Shown here: piece by piece, positions 1-8,000 of the stretch
Layout of the letters: every line of letters begins with the position of its first letter
Position numbering within the stretch: the stretch's first letter is position 1
Assembly: GCA_023421135.1 (NCBI GenBank)
Contig: JAEZUG010000063.1
Location: forward strand, 1 to 17,644
Direction: 5' to 3'
Source of the DNA: Candidatus Cloacimonadota bacterium
GTDB taxonomy: Bacteria > Cloacimonadota > Cloacimonadia > Cloacimonadales > Cloacimonadaceae
DNA length: 17,644 bases
Program-made: the position numbers and the translations under genes
The notes under the pieces: model-generated
What the model was told of the DNA's origin: nothing
Database searches by the model: none
What the model saw: only the letters and a program-made list of their open reading frames with translations

Positions 1-84
1 GTGGAGAGGGGAGGATTCGAACCTCCGAAGTCGTCTGACGACAGATTTACAGTCTGTTCCCTTTGGCCGCTCGGGAACCTCTCC
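1..84 (-). tRNA. tRNA-Tyr (anticodon GTA), 3' CCA end cut by window edge
   Basis: Read on the minus strand the sequence folds as a class II tRNA with a long variable arm. The acceptor stem GGAGAGG (78-84) pairs with CCTCTCC near the window edge, the anticodon GTA lies at 48-50 in a seven-base loop, and the T arm is GGAGG-TTCGAAT-CCTCC. The long variable arm (CGTC...GACG) is expected for bacterial tRNA-Tyr. Base 2 is the discriminator (A) and base 1 the first C of CCA, so at most two bases of the mature end are outside the window. It lies 13 bases downstream of tRNA-Thr and is probably in the same transcript. A Thr-Tyr order is common in tRNA clusters upstream of tuf, so the genes just left of the window may be further tRNAs; that is a guess. 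Confidence 0.96.
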
Positions 85-97
85 ACATTATGAAGTC

Positions 98-172
98 TGG
101 AGCCGATGAAGGGAATCGAACCCCCAACCTATTGATTACAAATCAATTGCTCTACCGTTGAGCTACATCGGC
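98..172 (-). tRNA. tRNA-Thr (anticodon TGT), CCA encoded
   Basis: On the minus strand the acceptor stem GCCGATG (166-172) pairs with CATCGGC (102-108), followed by discriminator T and an encoded CCA (98-100). The anticodon arm has stem ATTGA/TCAAT and loop TTTGTAA, giving anticodon TGT at 138-140, which reads ACA/ACG threonine codons. The T arm has loop TTCGATT with two G-T wobble pairs in the stem. It is the first gene of a minus-strand tRNA pair with tRNA-Tyr downstream. Confidence 0.96.
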
Positions 173-185
173 ACTGGGTTTTGCC

Positions 186-214
186 AATCAATTTGAATCC
201 CAAAAATTTGTCAA
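186..214 (-). promoter_or_regulatory. Putative sigma70-type promoter for the tRNA-Thr/tRNA-Tyr pair
   Basis: On the minus strand a perfect -35 hexamer TTGACA (209-214) is followed after 17 nt by TTGATT (186-191), a 3-of-6 match to TATAAT. Transcription would begin about 7 nt before the 5' end of tRNA-Thr at 172, which is the usual distance for a stable-RNA promoter. The -35 and the spacing are good; the -10 is weak. Confidence 0.5.
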
Positions 215-279
215 CCACTTTTTTGACTATCACTCTATGAACAGATGTTTGAGCAAGCTTTTTGGTAGCCCGCTTCTTG

Positions 280-450
280 TCAATGGGAAATTAGCGCTTT
301 TTTGCTGCTCCGTTCATACCAAACTGCAACCATGACCAATAAGATACCGGTCACTATCAGGATCGATTCCACAGAGACAGCATCTGCCAGCGGACCGAAG
401 AGCATTATTCCGATCGGCATAGCGCTCACAGAAACTATTTGCAGGACGGG
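280..450 (-). pseudogene. Remnant of MFS transporter, C-terminal fragment only
   Basis: A 56-codon open stretch on the minus strand ends at a TGA (280-282) and is closed at its 5' side by an in-frame TGA (451-453). Its translation contains SAMPIGIMLFGPLADAVSVE, then a hydrophobic helix (SILIVTGILLVMVAVW) and a short basic tail (YERSSKKALISH). The P-x-G-x-x-x-F-G-P-L-A-D pattern followed by a last transmembrane helix is typical of the end of drug-efflux type MFS proteins of about 400 residues. The preceding sequence, in another frame, still gives CRV where the family usually has GRVF, suggesting frameshift decay over 450-500. The rest of the transporter, ten or so helices, is missing; the repeat block at 506-574 and the radical SAM gene occupy the place where it should be. 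A very small real protein cannot be excluded, but no ribosome binding site was seen at the internal ATG at 418-420. Confidence 0.6.
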
Positions 451-505
451 TCATCGACTATCAGACCTGTTCACAAACTCTGCACGCATTTGAAGCGCAT
501 ATCAT

Positions 506-574
506 ACCCATGAGACACCCATGAGTTTACATGGGTGTCACATGGGTGTCTCATGGGTGTCTCATGCGTGTCGT
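506..574. repeat. 11-bp tandem repeat block (ATGGGTGTCTC) with flanking inverted copies
   Basis: Four head-to-tail 11-bp units with consensus ATGGGTGTCTC start at 531, 542, 553 and 564; the first has AC for TC at its end and the last is degenerate (ATGCGTGTCGT). On the left side, 506-525 carries the same motif inverted. As a result 506-523 is a perfect 18-bp reverse complement of 541-558, with a 17-nt loop; an alternative 9-bp stem pairs 514-522 with 531-539. There are no spacers of CRISPR type. No T-run follows, so it is not a standard terminator. A further partial copy (AGATGGGT) lies at about 578-585. The block sits 70-140 nt upstream of the radical SAM gene and at the broken side of the MFS remnant. 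Its role is unknown; it could be a dispersed intergenic repeat or a protein-binding array. Confidence 0.8.
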
Positions 575-647
575 CTCAGATGGGTTATGAAAGAAGTCAC
601 AGAATCCTGCTCTAAATCCTTATAGAAAAGAAATTGGAAAGATAAAC

Positions 648-1742
648 TTGACTAATTCAGCATTATCGTTAAACTGGAGAGAGTGCTCAAGAATTGGTAA
701 TCGGGAGGTCCACAAGCTTCTTATGACTAGTGTAACAACAGTGCCCAAACCAATGATAGACAAGCTCTATCATCTGCCATATATTGCAAGGCATTACCAT
801 TACTACTTGCGGTTAAACACGCATATTCTCAGACGTGGAGTCCCCCTGGATGAACTGCTTGTGTTGAAGTATCCTTTTCAGATGAGAGACGCAGCGCGTC
901 CCCCTCTGCTTTCGGTGGATATCACAGATGATTGTGATCTAAAGTGTGTTTATTGTAACAACCCGTTGTTTCCGGATCGGCGATCCATGATGAGTGAAGA
1001 GTGTTTTGATGCCCTTGTTGCCAATCTGCAGAACAGTTCCATCAATCGGATCAGGATTGGTGGGGGTGAACCCACCCTGCACCCGAAGATTGACCTGATG
1101 ATGAGGCGCTTGTCCGCTTGCACCAAGTATTTGTCCATAGTCACAAATGGCCAATGGAAAGACCATCGGATGGAAGAGAATCTGCTGGGCTGTGGATTGA
1201 ACCTCATTGAGGTATCCGTGGATGCAGGTGGGGCAAAGGTCTATGAAGCTTCCAGAAAGAATGCATCCTATAAATTGCTACTGGAGAACCTGCGTGGACT
1301 TCGCAAGCTGAGGGATCGCAGAAAGAGCAATACTCTGATCAAGATTCGCTTGATGCTACGGCCATCCACGCGGACTCTGGAGAAGCGGGAGACAGATTTC
1401 TGGCAGCATTATGCGGATATTGTGATGCCTCAATGGTTGCTCAAACACCCGGAAAGCGATTATGCGGAGGATGTGTTCATACAGGAGTCTGTGGCAGAAA
1501 ACAGGATCCCACAATGTACTGTTCTTTTCAGGGATCTGCAGGTTCGTCCGGATGGTACGATCCCACTTTGTCCGGCCAAAGGTTGCACCATCATGTCCCA
1601 AGATCGCATCTTTCTAGGAGATTTGAGACATGACAATCTGGTTGATTTATGGAACTCACCTCTGATGAGAGACATGCGAGACGCTCACCGGCAGCGCAGA
1701 GTGAAGAAGCTAGCGCTCTGCCATAATTGCCATTATGGCTAA
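648..1742 (+). CDS. Radical SAM protein with reduced SPASM/twitch-like C-terminus
   Basis: A 364-aa cytosolic iron-sulfur enzyme predicted to cleave S-adenosylmethionine to a 5'-deoxyadenosyl radical. The cluster motif CDLKCVYC gives the canonical Cx3Cx2C (C96, C100, C103). A GGGEP motif (138-142) and a later TNG-containing strand fit the radical SAM barrel. The C-terminus holds C290-x12-G-x4-C308, as at the start of a SPASM domain, plus C313 and a terminal CHNC (C358, C361), so one auxiliary cluster is likely. SPASM enzymes commonly modify peptides or act in cofactor maturation, but no precursor peptide or partner gene is adjacent and I cannot name a substrate. The start is uncertain: TTG at 648 has GGAAAG 6 nt upstream, while ATG at 723 (Met26) has a stronger GGGAGG about 14 nt upstream. 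The first 25 residues look unlike family sequence, so the shorter form is credible. No convincing promoter is seen. It is alone on this strand. Confidence 0.9.
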   Translation: MTNSALSLNWRECSRIGNREVHKLLMTSVTTVPKPMIDKLYHLPYIARHYHYYLRLNTHILRRGVPLDELLVLKYPFQMRDAARPPLLSVDITDDCDLKCVYCNNPLFPDRRSMMSEECFDALVANLQNSSINRIRIGGGEPTLHPKIDLMMRRLSACTKYLSIVTNGQWKDHRMEENLLGCGLNLIEVSVDAGGAKVYEASRKNASYKLLLENLRGLRKLRDRRKSNTLIKIRLMLRPSTRTLEKRETDFWQHYADIVMPQWLLKHPESDYAEDVFIQESVAENRIPQCTVLFRDLQVRPDGTIPLCPAKGCTIMSQDRIFLGDLRHDNLVDLWNSPLMRDMRDAHRQRRVKKLALCHNCHYG

Positions 1743-1775
1743 GCTGTTCTAACTCTTCATTGTGCAAGACAGACT

Positions 1776-1791
1776 ATAGGCTCCGGCCTAT
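1776..1791. terminator. Small hairpin between convergent genes, possible terminator
   Basis: ATAGGC-TCCG-GCCTAT forms a perfect 6-bp stem with a four-base loop in the 75-nt gap between the converging radical SAM gene and the 2060-aa secreted protein gene. On the plus strand it is followed by TCGTTT, a weak U-tract; on the minus strand there is no U-tract. Position favours a terminator for the plus-strand gene, but the signal is modest. Confidence 0.4.
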
Positions 1792-1817
1792 TCGTTTCCA
1801 TTGTAGGCTATGAAGAA

Positions 1818-4800
1818 CTATTCCGCTTTCTGCACTCCCCCTGGAGTTAAGTGCAGCAGAGATCTGATCTCTTGCCAGCTCAGGGTTGAAGCGTCTCGTG
1901 AGTTCGCACTCAAACCTGTAAACTTGGAGCGCGCTCCATCATCCAGAGCCACAACTGCGTAGAACATCCTGTCCTTTAGTCTGGCGATCTGACGATGGAT
2001 GAAGATCGGCTGCTCGGTGTAGGATATCAACAGAAAGTCATCAATTGGTGCATCTGCACGGTCACTGCCAAAAACCAGATAACCACTAGGCTCAAAAGGA
2101 TTTCCCCATTGATCAGATAGCACTTGGTTCCAAGTGAGCCTGACATCATTCCCTAGTACTTCCAGAAGCACATTTGAGGGAAGCGAAGTGCCATCGTCGA
2201 TACCGGTTCCGGTCAGTTCAATCTGGAATAGGGGGGAATTCTGAGAGTTATTGTGGATCAGGAGTGAATTGCTTCTAACACCACCAGTGGAAGGAGTAAA
2301 GCTGATCTGCAGCTCGATTGAGCCTCCTATCGGGATCATGTAGCTATGCCCGGATACCTCAAAGCCAAAGTCCGTTCCTGGGTTCTCCATGCTAATATTT
2401 GTGATCTGCAAATCTTGAGAGCCGTGATTGAACAGTGTCAGGTTAGTTGATGCCGGTGTAGCGCCAACTCTCACCCTGCCAAAGTCCAGCATGGACGCCG
2501 AAGCAGATATCACTGCTCCATTGTATGCAAAAGTCTCATAACTGCCCAGGTCTATGCGGTTGTTAGCAATTCTGCTATAACCAATAATATCCAGAGGGTA
2601 GTCTGTAATGTCTGTGGTGGGATTTCCCTGATCTGCACAAGGTGAAGATGTTATCAAGCTGAAGCCAGCCTCTCCTGCAACAAAGTATGATCCCGAGCCT
2701 TCAGGCGGGTCGAGGAAAAGTGGGAACTGATCCATATTTTGCAGGAAGCTGCCATTGTAAACAGCCCCGGGGCTAAGCATTATCCCTTCGTTACCACCCT
2801 GGAGATCACAATAAGATATATTCGGATCAGAGGTGTCCCCAAAGAGATAAACTTGGCTTGGAACCTCCGGATTCGAGCGGACATTTGCCCAGATGATGCT
2901 ATTCTGGATATCAGGTGAGGCTCCGTTCAGATACATTCCTCCCCCCTCGATACCGGCTTTATTGTAAGCAATTGTGTTGCTATAGAGCTGCGGAGAGCTG
3001 TAGCAGTAGATTGCTCCGCCTCTTTGGCTGGCTGTATTGTTGACAATCAGGTTATTGGTGAACAGTCCGGTGCTGGTATTGACAAAGAGCCCTCCGCCGG
3101 AGTAATCTGCCAGATTGTTGGCTATGCGGTTGCGATCCAGCTTGAGGGCTTGATTGCTTTGCAGATAGATACCGGCTCCATTATCAGCGTTGTTTGAGAA
3201 GATACTATTTGCATAGATCAAGGCTTGATCTGTGTTTGAGAGACTGATGCCACCACCTTTGCTCAGGTATCCGATGGCTTGGTTTTGGCTGATATCACTA
3301 TGGGAGATATGAATTTGTCCCCCATCGGCAAAGATGCCGGCTCCGTTTTTATTGGCGCTGTTGTGACTTATCTGAGCTTGAGTGATTTCCAGATCAGAGC
3401 TGTTTACACAAATTCCTCCACCAGAGCCCAGGGCAGTATTGTATTCCAGGCTGATGCTATCGGCCAGAACACTGGATTGGAAGGCATAAATCCCAGCTCC
3501 ATTGCCGGCTGCGGAGGAACCTGCCAGGCGGAGACCGGATAGATTGCAATGGGAACTGATGATTCCGATCCCACCACCATTGTAGTTTTTGGTCATGGTC
3601 ACGAAGCCATTCATCAGGGTGAGATCAGAGATACTTACATCAGTAACGTTATCCAGGTTTATCACGCGCCGGGGAAAATCTGCGCTGCCTTCAGCATCCA
3701 GGAAGGTCTCATCCTTTCCTGCTCCCTGCAGGGAGACGTTCTTAACCATCTGCAAGGGGAACTTCTCTGCTGTGAGCGAGGGTGAGTAGGTACCGCTGGC
3801 GATGTGGATAGTGAGAGCTGCGGCTTCGCTGGCATAGATCCTGGAGAGGGCATGGTCTATGGTTTTGAAAGGCGTCTGAGGAGATAGCCCGTTGTTTAGC
3901 GTATCACTGCCATTAGTTGCCACATAAACATCTGTAGTAATGGCAGGTTCACGTCCAGTGCTGCCATCGAAGCTGAGAGCTGAAGAGGTGGTGACCCAGT
4001 AGTTTGAGACTGTGGTGTCAGCTTCACTAATGACAGCAAAGGAGCAATTTTGGAACTTGATCGGATCACGGACTGTCACACCATCAATATAGATGTCAGC
4101 TCCGATATCGGCATGGTTATTGGCAAAGTAGTTGCCTCCGGGATTGTAGATACCGATGGCGGGATCAACCATGCCTCCGTGATTGGGCAGGCTTTGGAAG
4201 GCGTAGGAGCCGCCGCCTTCATCATCGGCGTCGTTGTCTTCAATGCGGTTGAAACTGAAGATTGGGCTGGCGCTGCGAGTATAGATGCCGCCACCGACAC
4301 GTTTCTCGATGGTACTTTCACCTTGGTTCTGCACGATTCTGCGGCCGCTGCCACCCCGGATCGTGAAGCCCACGACGTGAGGCGAGATCACCGGCCTTCC
4401 TGTGCCCGGCAGAATGGTGATTGTGCTGGCTTGGTCAGGGTTTATGGCATTGCTACCATCGATGATGGTATTGGCGATATGACTGCTGTCCCCATCTATA
4501 AAGTAGTAGCTGGCCAGAGTGATGTCTTTGCCTTCCAGAAGAAGATTCTCGTAGTAAGTGCCATTGGCGATAATGATGTAATCTCCGTTATTGGAAGCAT
4601 CAACAGCAGCCTGGATAGTAAGATACTGGGTGGGGACGTATCTGGTAATGGCAGGATTCAGGCTTACCGTTATGTAGTTTTCCTTGATCTCAGTATCGCT
4701 ATCCAAGCCGTTTGATACGGTCTGGCTCACCGTGTATGTCCCCGGGAAGAGGTATGTCCAGATAGGATTCCCAGAGTCCGAATCGATCTGGCCATCGTTG

Positions 4801-7800
4801 TTGAAGTCCCAGTGCATTTCAGTAATATCGCTAGCTGTTTGATCGTTGAATTGTGTAGTGAGTGGGCAGAATCCGTTGGCATTAGTAACAGTAAAGTCTG
4901 CTACCATTGGCAAGACATATATATAGTTACTTCGTGTACTGGAAACGCTGTACGAACCATAATATATGGTGAGAGTTATAGAATACAATCCTGATTGACG
5001 ATAAATAAACATTGGGTTCTGAATCTCTGAATCTACTTGGCCGTCACCATCAAGATCCCATTCCCAAGAGCTGATGTAACCGATGGATAAATCTGTGTAG
5101 TGAACTACTAAGTCTGAGAATCCGGAGGTTACATCAGCCGTGAATGAAGCAGAGAAACTCGTCGGGACGATTGAGAACTCTCCATCGCTTTCAATATTCA
5201 TGTAAGTATAGGAAGTGTCCTGTAACTTTATGCGACATGAGGAAGATGCGGTGTTTGGAACGTGCCAGACATAGTTCAATTGAGTTGATGGTACATTGGA
5301 GATGATGGGTAGCCATGTGTTACCAAAATCTACGGTGTAGAAGATATCAAGGTTTGTGCAACCATCAGCAGTCCAAGATATGGAAACATAACTTTCTATA
5401 CCAACTGTATCACCAATTTGTGGAGATGATAGATGTAATTGTTTTGGGGTTACCGTCATTGATGTGGTTGACTTTGCAATGATGATGTTAGTGGCAGCAA
5501 CAATGATTCTAAACCACACTTGATCTGCGTTGGCTAAATCTAGAAATGCGCTATACTGAAGGACTGATACAAGAATAGGAGAAGAATTGGTTCTTGTCCA
5601 GGTGGAGTTATCCGCAGAATACTCCAAATACATTTGTTCGGAGGGATTGATATCGATCAGTTTCCAGCGTACATTGTAGTAAGAATTGTTATTAACAAAT
5701 CCACCTCCATTACAGTTGACTAGCTTTACGGGTATTCGAATTGTGAAAGTAGTATCACTAACATCAAAGATTTCGGAAGCAATTGAGTGTGTTGCCTTGA
5801 TTCTACATTGAGAGCTTTCCAGAGTCGGTATCGTCCATGAATATTGTCTTAAACTCCCCGGGAGAGTAGCTATATAAGTCCATGCGTTGCCATTATCCAG
5901 CGAATAGAAAAAATCCAGATTGGTTACAAAAGGTGCAGTCCAGTTTATTGTATGAGTATTGCTTCCCGAATAATCACCAGTTAATACCTCTCCTCCATTA
6001 GGGCTTGTTATCTCAACGCTACAGATAATAAAGGGATTGTCAGAGATATCATAACAATTGGAATTGTCGGACTTTCTGATGCGTATCCTTGCTTGATCTG
6101 TTACACTATCGGGAGTTATCCAATTATAACATGCCGGCAATGATGGGATGTTTTGAGCTATAACGTACCAGTTGTTGCCATTGTCTGTAGTATAATCAAG
6201 CGATACAGCAGAAACATTCTGAGATGTCCAAGTTATATGGCACATTGATCCAGGGGAAGCAAAGATATCACTCAGACTGGGTGCTGTTAAAGAAATACTT
6301 GGAGCTGTTGAAGATGTCGTAATAGTGAATTGTTGGGGGCATATATCGAAGTAAGAATCATCTTTTGCCCAAGCAATCTTAACTCTGCATTGCGTACTGT
6401 TAGCAGAGGGGACAGTATAGTAATAGATACCAGGAGCGCTGGAAACAGGATGTACGGAGATATCCACCCAATTGACGCCATTATCGGTAGAAAGTTTGAG
6501 TTTTAAAGACCAAACGTTATTTGCACTCCATCTTATGTATGAAGTGCTCCCACTTACCAGAATCTCACCTCCAGAGGGATACGTCAATTGTATTGGAGGA
6601 GTCATGAATGTTACTTCGTTGCTGAAGAGAGAGCCCTGAAAACCGTTATCAATGGTTTGAACTGCTGCATAGTATGTACACTCGGGAGTTAAATCAAGTG
6701 AGCGTAAGCTTCTCAATCCTCTTCGAGCGATCTTCCTGTACCCTGTTGATAAGTCTGACATGGGAGATGCGACATCTATGCTACCAGGAGTTGTACCTAT
6801 TCTAAGACCATAACTCAAACAAGAGGAAGGAGTTGTATCGTCGGCTGCTCCTGTGGCTATCAATTCTCCTGTTAATGTATCTACTGTAAGGAAGGGGGCT
6901 GCTGGAGGTGAGTTAGTAGTCGTACTGTCATTCCTGTAAAGCTTTCCTTCAACACGTAAACCATCATAAGGAAGTATTCCAGCAAGAAGGACGTCTAAAT
7001 CTCCATCATTATCATAATCTCCCCAAGCTCCGGCACTAAACCGTGGAGAAAAAAAGCCAGCAGAAATGGGAACAAAGGCTCCATCATCATTCCGATAAAT
7101 CTCAGACAAGTCACCTGAACTGCCATTTCCTGATAACAGAATATCCAAATCACCATCATTGTCATAATCACCCCAATAACCAACCTCAGCTCCAGGCAAG
7201 CTTCCACTCAGGAGGAAAAGGCCAGCGTCATTGCGATATATATTAACAACTGAGGATAGGCTAAAGGCATCAAAATCACCATCACTGTCATAATCACCCC
7301 ACACAAGAGAGCCGGACACAGGGTTCGGTAAGTTGAGCGCTGTTTCTACGAATATACCGTTGTCATTCCGATAAATACAGACATGCGAAGCAGCATTGGT
7401 CTTAGAGGCATCTAAATCACCATCATTGTCATAATCGATCCAATATACATCGCCACTCCCAGGAATTATCTCTCCACTGTCAACAAATGCCCCATTGTGA
7501 TTAATGTATATTTTTATGCCGTTACCTGTAAGATAGATGTCCAAATCACCATCTTTATCATAGTCAACCCATCCGGTTGGGCGATAAGTTCCAGTAGGCA
7601 ACTCGACATTAGTATCTATAAAAGTGCCATTATCATTTCTGTATAATTTGGAAGCATAGCTGTGATTGAAAAGCATTCCATAGATTAATACATCCAAGTC
7701 ACCATCATTGTCGTAGTCTCCCCAGTCTGCTTTGGCGTTCTGGACACCAATGAATCCTGCATGGTGAACAAATGTTCCACCTTCATTTCGATAGATTCCA

Positions 7801-8000
7801 GATACATTATAAGTTCTTTTAGCGCCAGCATAGAGAAGATCTAGATCATCGTCATTATCAAAGTCTCCCCATACGACAGAACCTTGGAAAATGCCAGTAA
7901 ATGGAATCGTCACTTCCGTAAACTGGGCATACACAGACGTTACCGATAGCAAGATCAAAGAGATCAGGATAATCGAAAGCTTTGTTTTATAGATAGTCAC
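1818..8000 (-). CDS. Giant secreted protein: FG-GAP/VCBS propeller, Ig-like repeats, PKD, beta-helix, choice-of-anchor D
   Basis: A 2060-aa exported protein. Residues 1-25 form a signal peptide (basic start, hydrophobic core, VYA before Q26). Residues 44-350 hold seven FG-GAP/VCBS repeats, each with a calcium-loop motif such as WGDYDNDGDLD and a trailing YRND-G-F strand, so a seven-bladed propeller is expected. Residues 362-468 are an Fn3-like domain often found after FG-GAP repeats. Residues 469-945 contain about five Ig-like repeats of Kre9/KNH type (GGE..., W.....S.DNG..W). Two PKD domains follow (about 952-1112, WEWDLDGDGQVDS and WDFNNDGQIDS). From residue 1115 to about 1830 is a parallel beta-helix containing a DUF1565-like segment near 1357; 1834-1935 is a choice-of-anchor D (ASH-like) domain; the rest is Fn3-like. 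No catalytic residues are recognised: an adhesive or structural surface role is likely. The GTG start overlaps the upstream stop (TAGTG) with AGGAG 5 nt before it, so translational coupling is probable. Confidence 0.93.
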   Translation of the reverse strand: MTIYKTKLSIILISLILLSVTSVYAQFTEVTIPFTGIFQGSVVWGDFDNDDDLDLLYAGAKRTYNVSGIYRNEGGTFVHHAGFIGVQNAKADWGDYDNDGDLDVLIYGMLFNHSYASKLYRNDNGTFIDTNVELPTGTYRPTGWVDYDKDGDLDIYLTGNGIKIYINHNGAFVDSGEIIPGSGDVYWIDYDNDGDLDASKTNAASHVCIYRNDNGIFVETALNLPNPVSGSLVWGDYDSDGDFDAFSLSSVVNIYRNDAGLFLLSGSLPGAEVGYWGDYDNDGDLDILLSGNGSSGDLSEIYRNDDGAFVPISAGFFSPRFSAGAWGDYDNDGDLDVLLAGILPYDGLRVEGKLYRNDSTTTNSPPAAPFLTVDTLTGELIATGAADDTTPSSCLSYGLRIGTTPGSIDVASPMSDLSTGYRKIARRGLRSLRSLDLTPECTYYAAVQTIDNGFQGSLFSNEVTFMTPPIQLTYPSGGEILVSGSTSYIRWSANNVWSLKLKLSTDNGVNWVDISVHPVSSAPGIYYYTVPSANSTQCRVKIAWAKDDSYFDICPQQFTITTSSTAPSISLTAPSLSDIFASPGSMCHITWTSQNVSAVSLDYTTDNGNNWYVIAQNIPSLPACYNWITPDSVTDQARIRIRKSDNSNCYDISDNPFIICSVEITSPNGGEVLTGDYSGSNTHTINWTAPFVTNLDFFYSLDNGNAWTYIATLPGSLRQYSWTIPTLESSQCRIKATHSIASEIFDVSDTTFTIRIPVKLVNCNGGGFVNNNSYYNVRWKLIDINPSEQMYLEYSADNSTWTRTNSSPILVSVLQYSAFLDLANADQVWFRIIVAATNIIIAKSTTSMTVTPKQLHLSSPQIGDTVGIESYVSISWTADGCTNLDIFYTVDFGNTWLPIISNVPSTQLNYVWHVPNTASSSCRIKLQDTSYTYMNIESDGEFSIVPTSFSASFTADVTSGFSDLVVHYTDLSIGYISSWEWDLDGDGQVDSEIQNPMFIYRQSGLYSITLTIYYGSYSVSSTRSNYIYVLPMVADFTVTNANGFCPLTTQFNDQTASDITEMHWDFNNDGQIDSDSGNPIWTYLFPGTYTVSQTVSNGLDSDTEIKENYITVSLNPAITRYVPTQYLTIQAAVDASNNGDYIIIANGTYYENLLLEGKDITLASYYFIDGDSSHIANTIIDGSNAINPDQASTITILPGTGRPVISPHVVGFTIRGGSGRRIVQNQGESTIEKRVGGGIYTRSASPIFSFNRIEDNDADDEGGGSYAFQSLPNHGGMVDPAIGIYNPGGNYFANNHADIGADIYIDGVTVRDPIKFQNCSFAVISEADTTVSNYWVTTSSALSFDGSTGREPAITTDVYVATNGSDTLNNGLSPQTPFKTIDHALSRIYASEAAALTIHIASGTYSPSLTAEKFPLQMVKNVSLQGAGKDETFLDAEGSADFPRRVINLDNVTDVSISDLTLMNGFVTMTKNYNGGGIGIISSHCNLSGLRLAGSSAAGNGAGIYAFQSSVLADSISLEYNTALGSGGGICVNSSDLEITQAQISHNSANKNGAGIFADGGQIHISHSDISQNQAIGYLSKGGGISLSNTDQALIYANSIFSNNADNGAGIYLQSNQALKLDRNRIANNLADYSGGGLFVNTSTGLFTNNLIVNNTASQRGGAIYCYSSPQLYSNTIAYNKAGIEGGGMYLNGASPDIQNSIIWANVRSNPEVPSQVYLFGDTSDPNISYCDLQGGNEGIMLSPGAVYNGSFLQNMDQFPLFLDPPEGSGSYFVAGEAGFSLITSSPCADQGNPTTDITDYPLDIIGYSRIANNRIDLGSYETFAYNGAVISASASMLDFGRVRVGATPASTNLTLFNHGSQDLQITNISMENPGTDFGFEVSGHSYMIPIGGSIELQISFTPSTGGVRSNSLLIHNNSQNSPLFQIELTGTGIDDGTSLPSNVLLEVLGNDVRLTWNQVLSDQWGNPFEPSGYLVFGSDRADAPIDDFLLISYTEQPIFIHRQIARLKDRMFYAVVALDDGARSKFTGLSANSRDASTLSWQEIRSLLHLTPGGVQKAE
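1861..4690 (-). repeat. Copy 1 of long direct repeat encoding beta-helix/anchor-D half (approximate ends)
   Basis: This stretch is clearly similar at nucleotide level to 8070-10890 in the neighbouring gene, in the same orientation and about 6.2 kb away. Perfect matches include 32 nt (4231-4262 with 10434-10465) and the 20 nt at 4294-4313 with 10497-10516. Protein similarity extends a little further, into the preceding PKD domain (IWTYLFPG against IWTYMFPG). Ends are estimated by eye. Confidence 0.85.

Noticed and set aside
302..493. 63-aa open frame on the plus strand with ATG-like start
   Set aside because: It is antisense to the MFS remnant, whose frame gives recognisable protein; the plus-strand product has no family-like features and no ribosome binding site.
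506..574. CRISPR array
   Set aside because: Units are 11 bp and directly abutting, with inverted copies and no unique spacers; no cas genes are present.
597..626. Promoter for the radical SAM gene around TATAGA (621-626)
   Set aside because: No acceptable -35 element is found at normal spacing; the sequence at 597-602 is TCACAG.
4050..4715. 221-aa plus-strand open frame, matched by a similar 282-aa one at 10055-10903
   Set aside because: Both lie antisense to the conserved beta-helix coding region. They resemble each other only because the underlying genes are duplicated; composition is that of a shadow frame (Ala, Val and Asp rich) and no start signals are seen.
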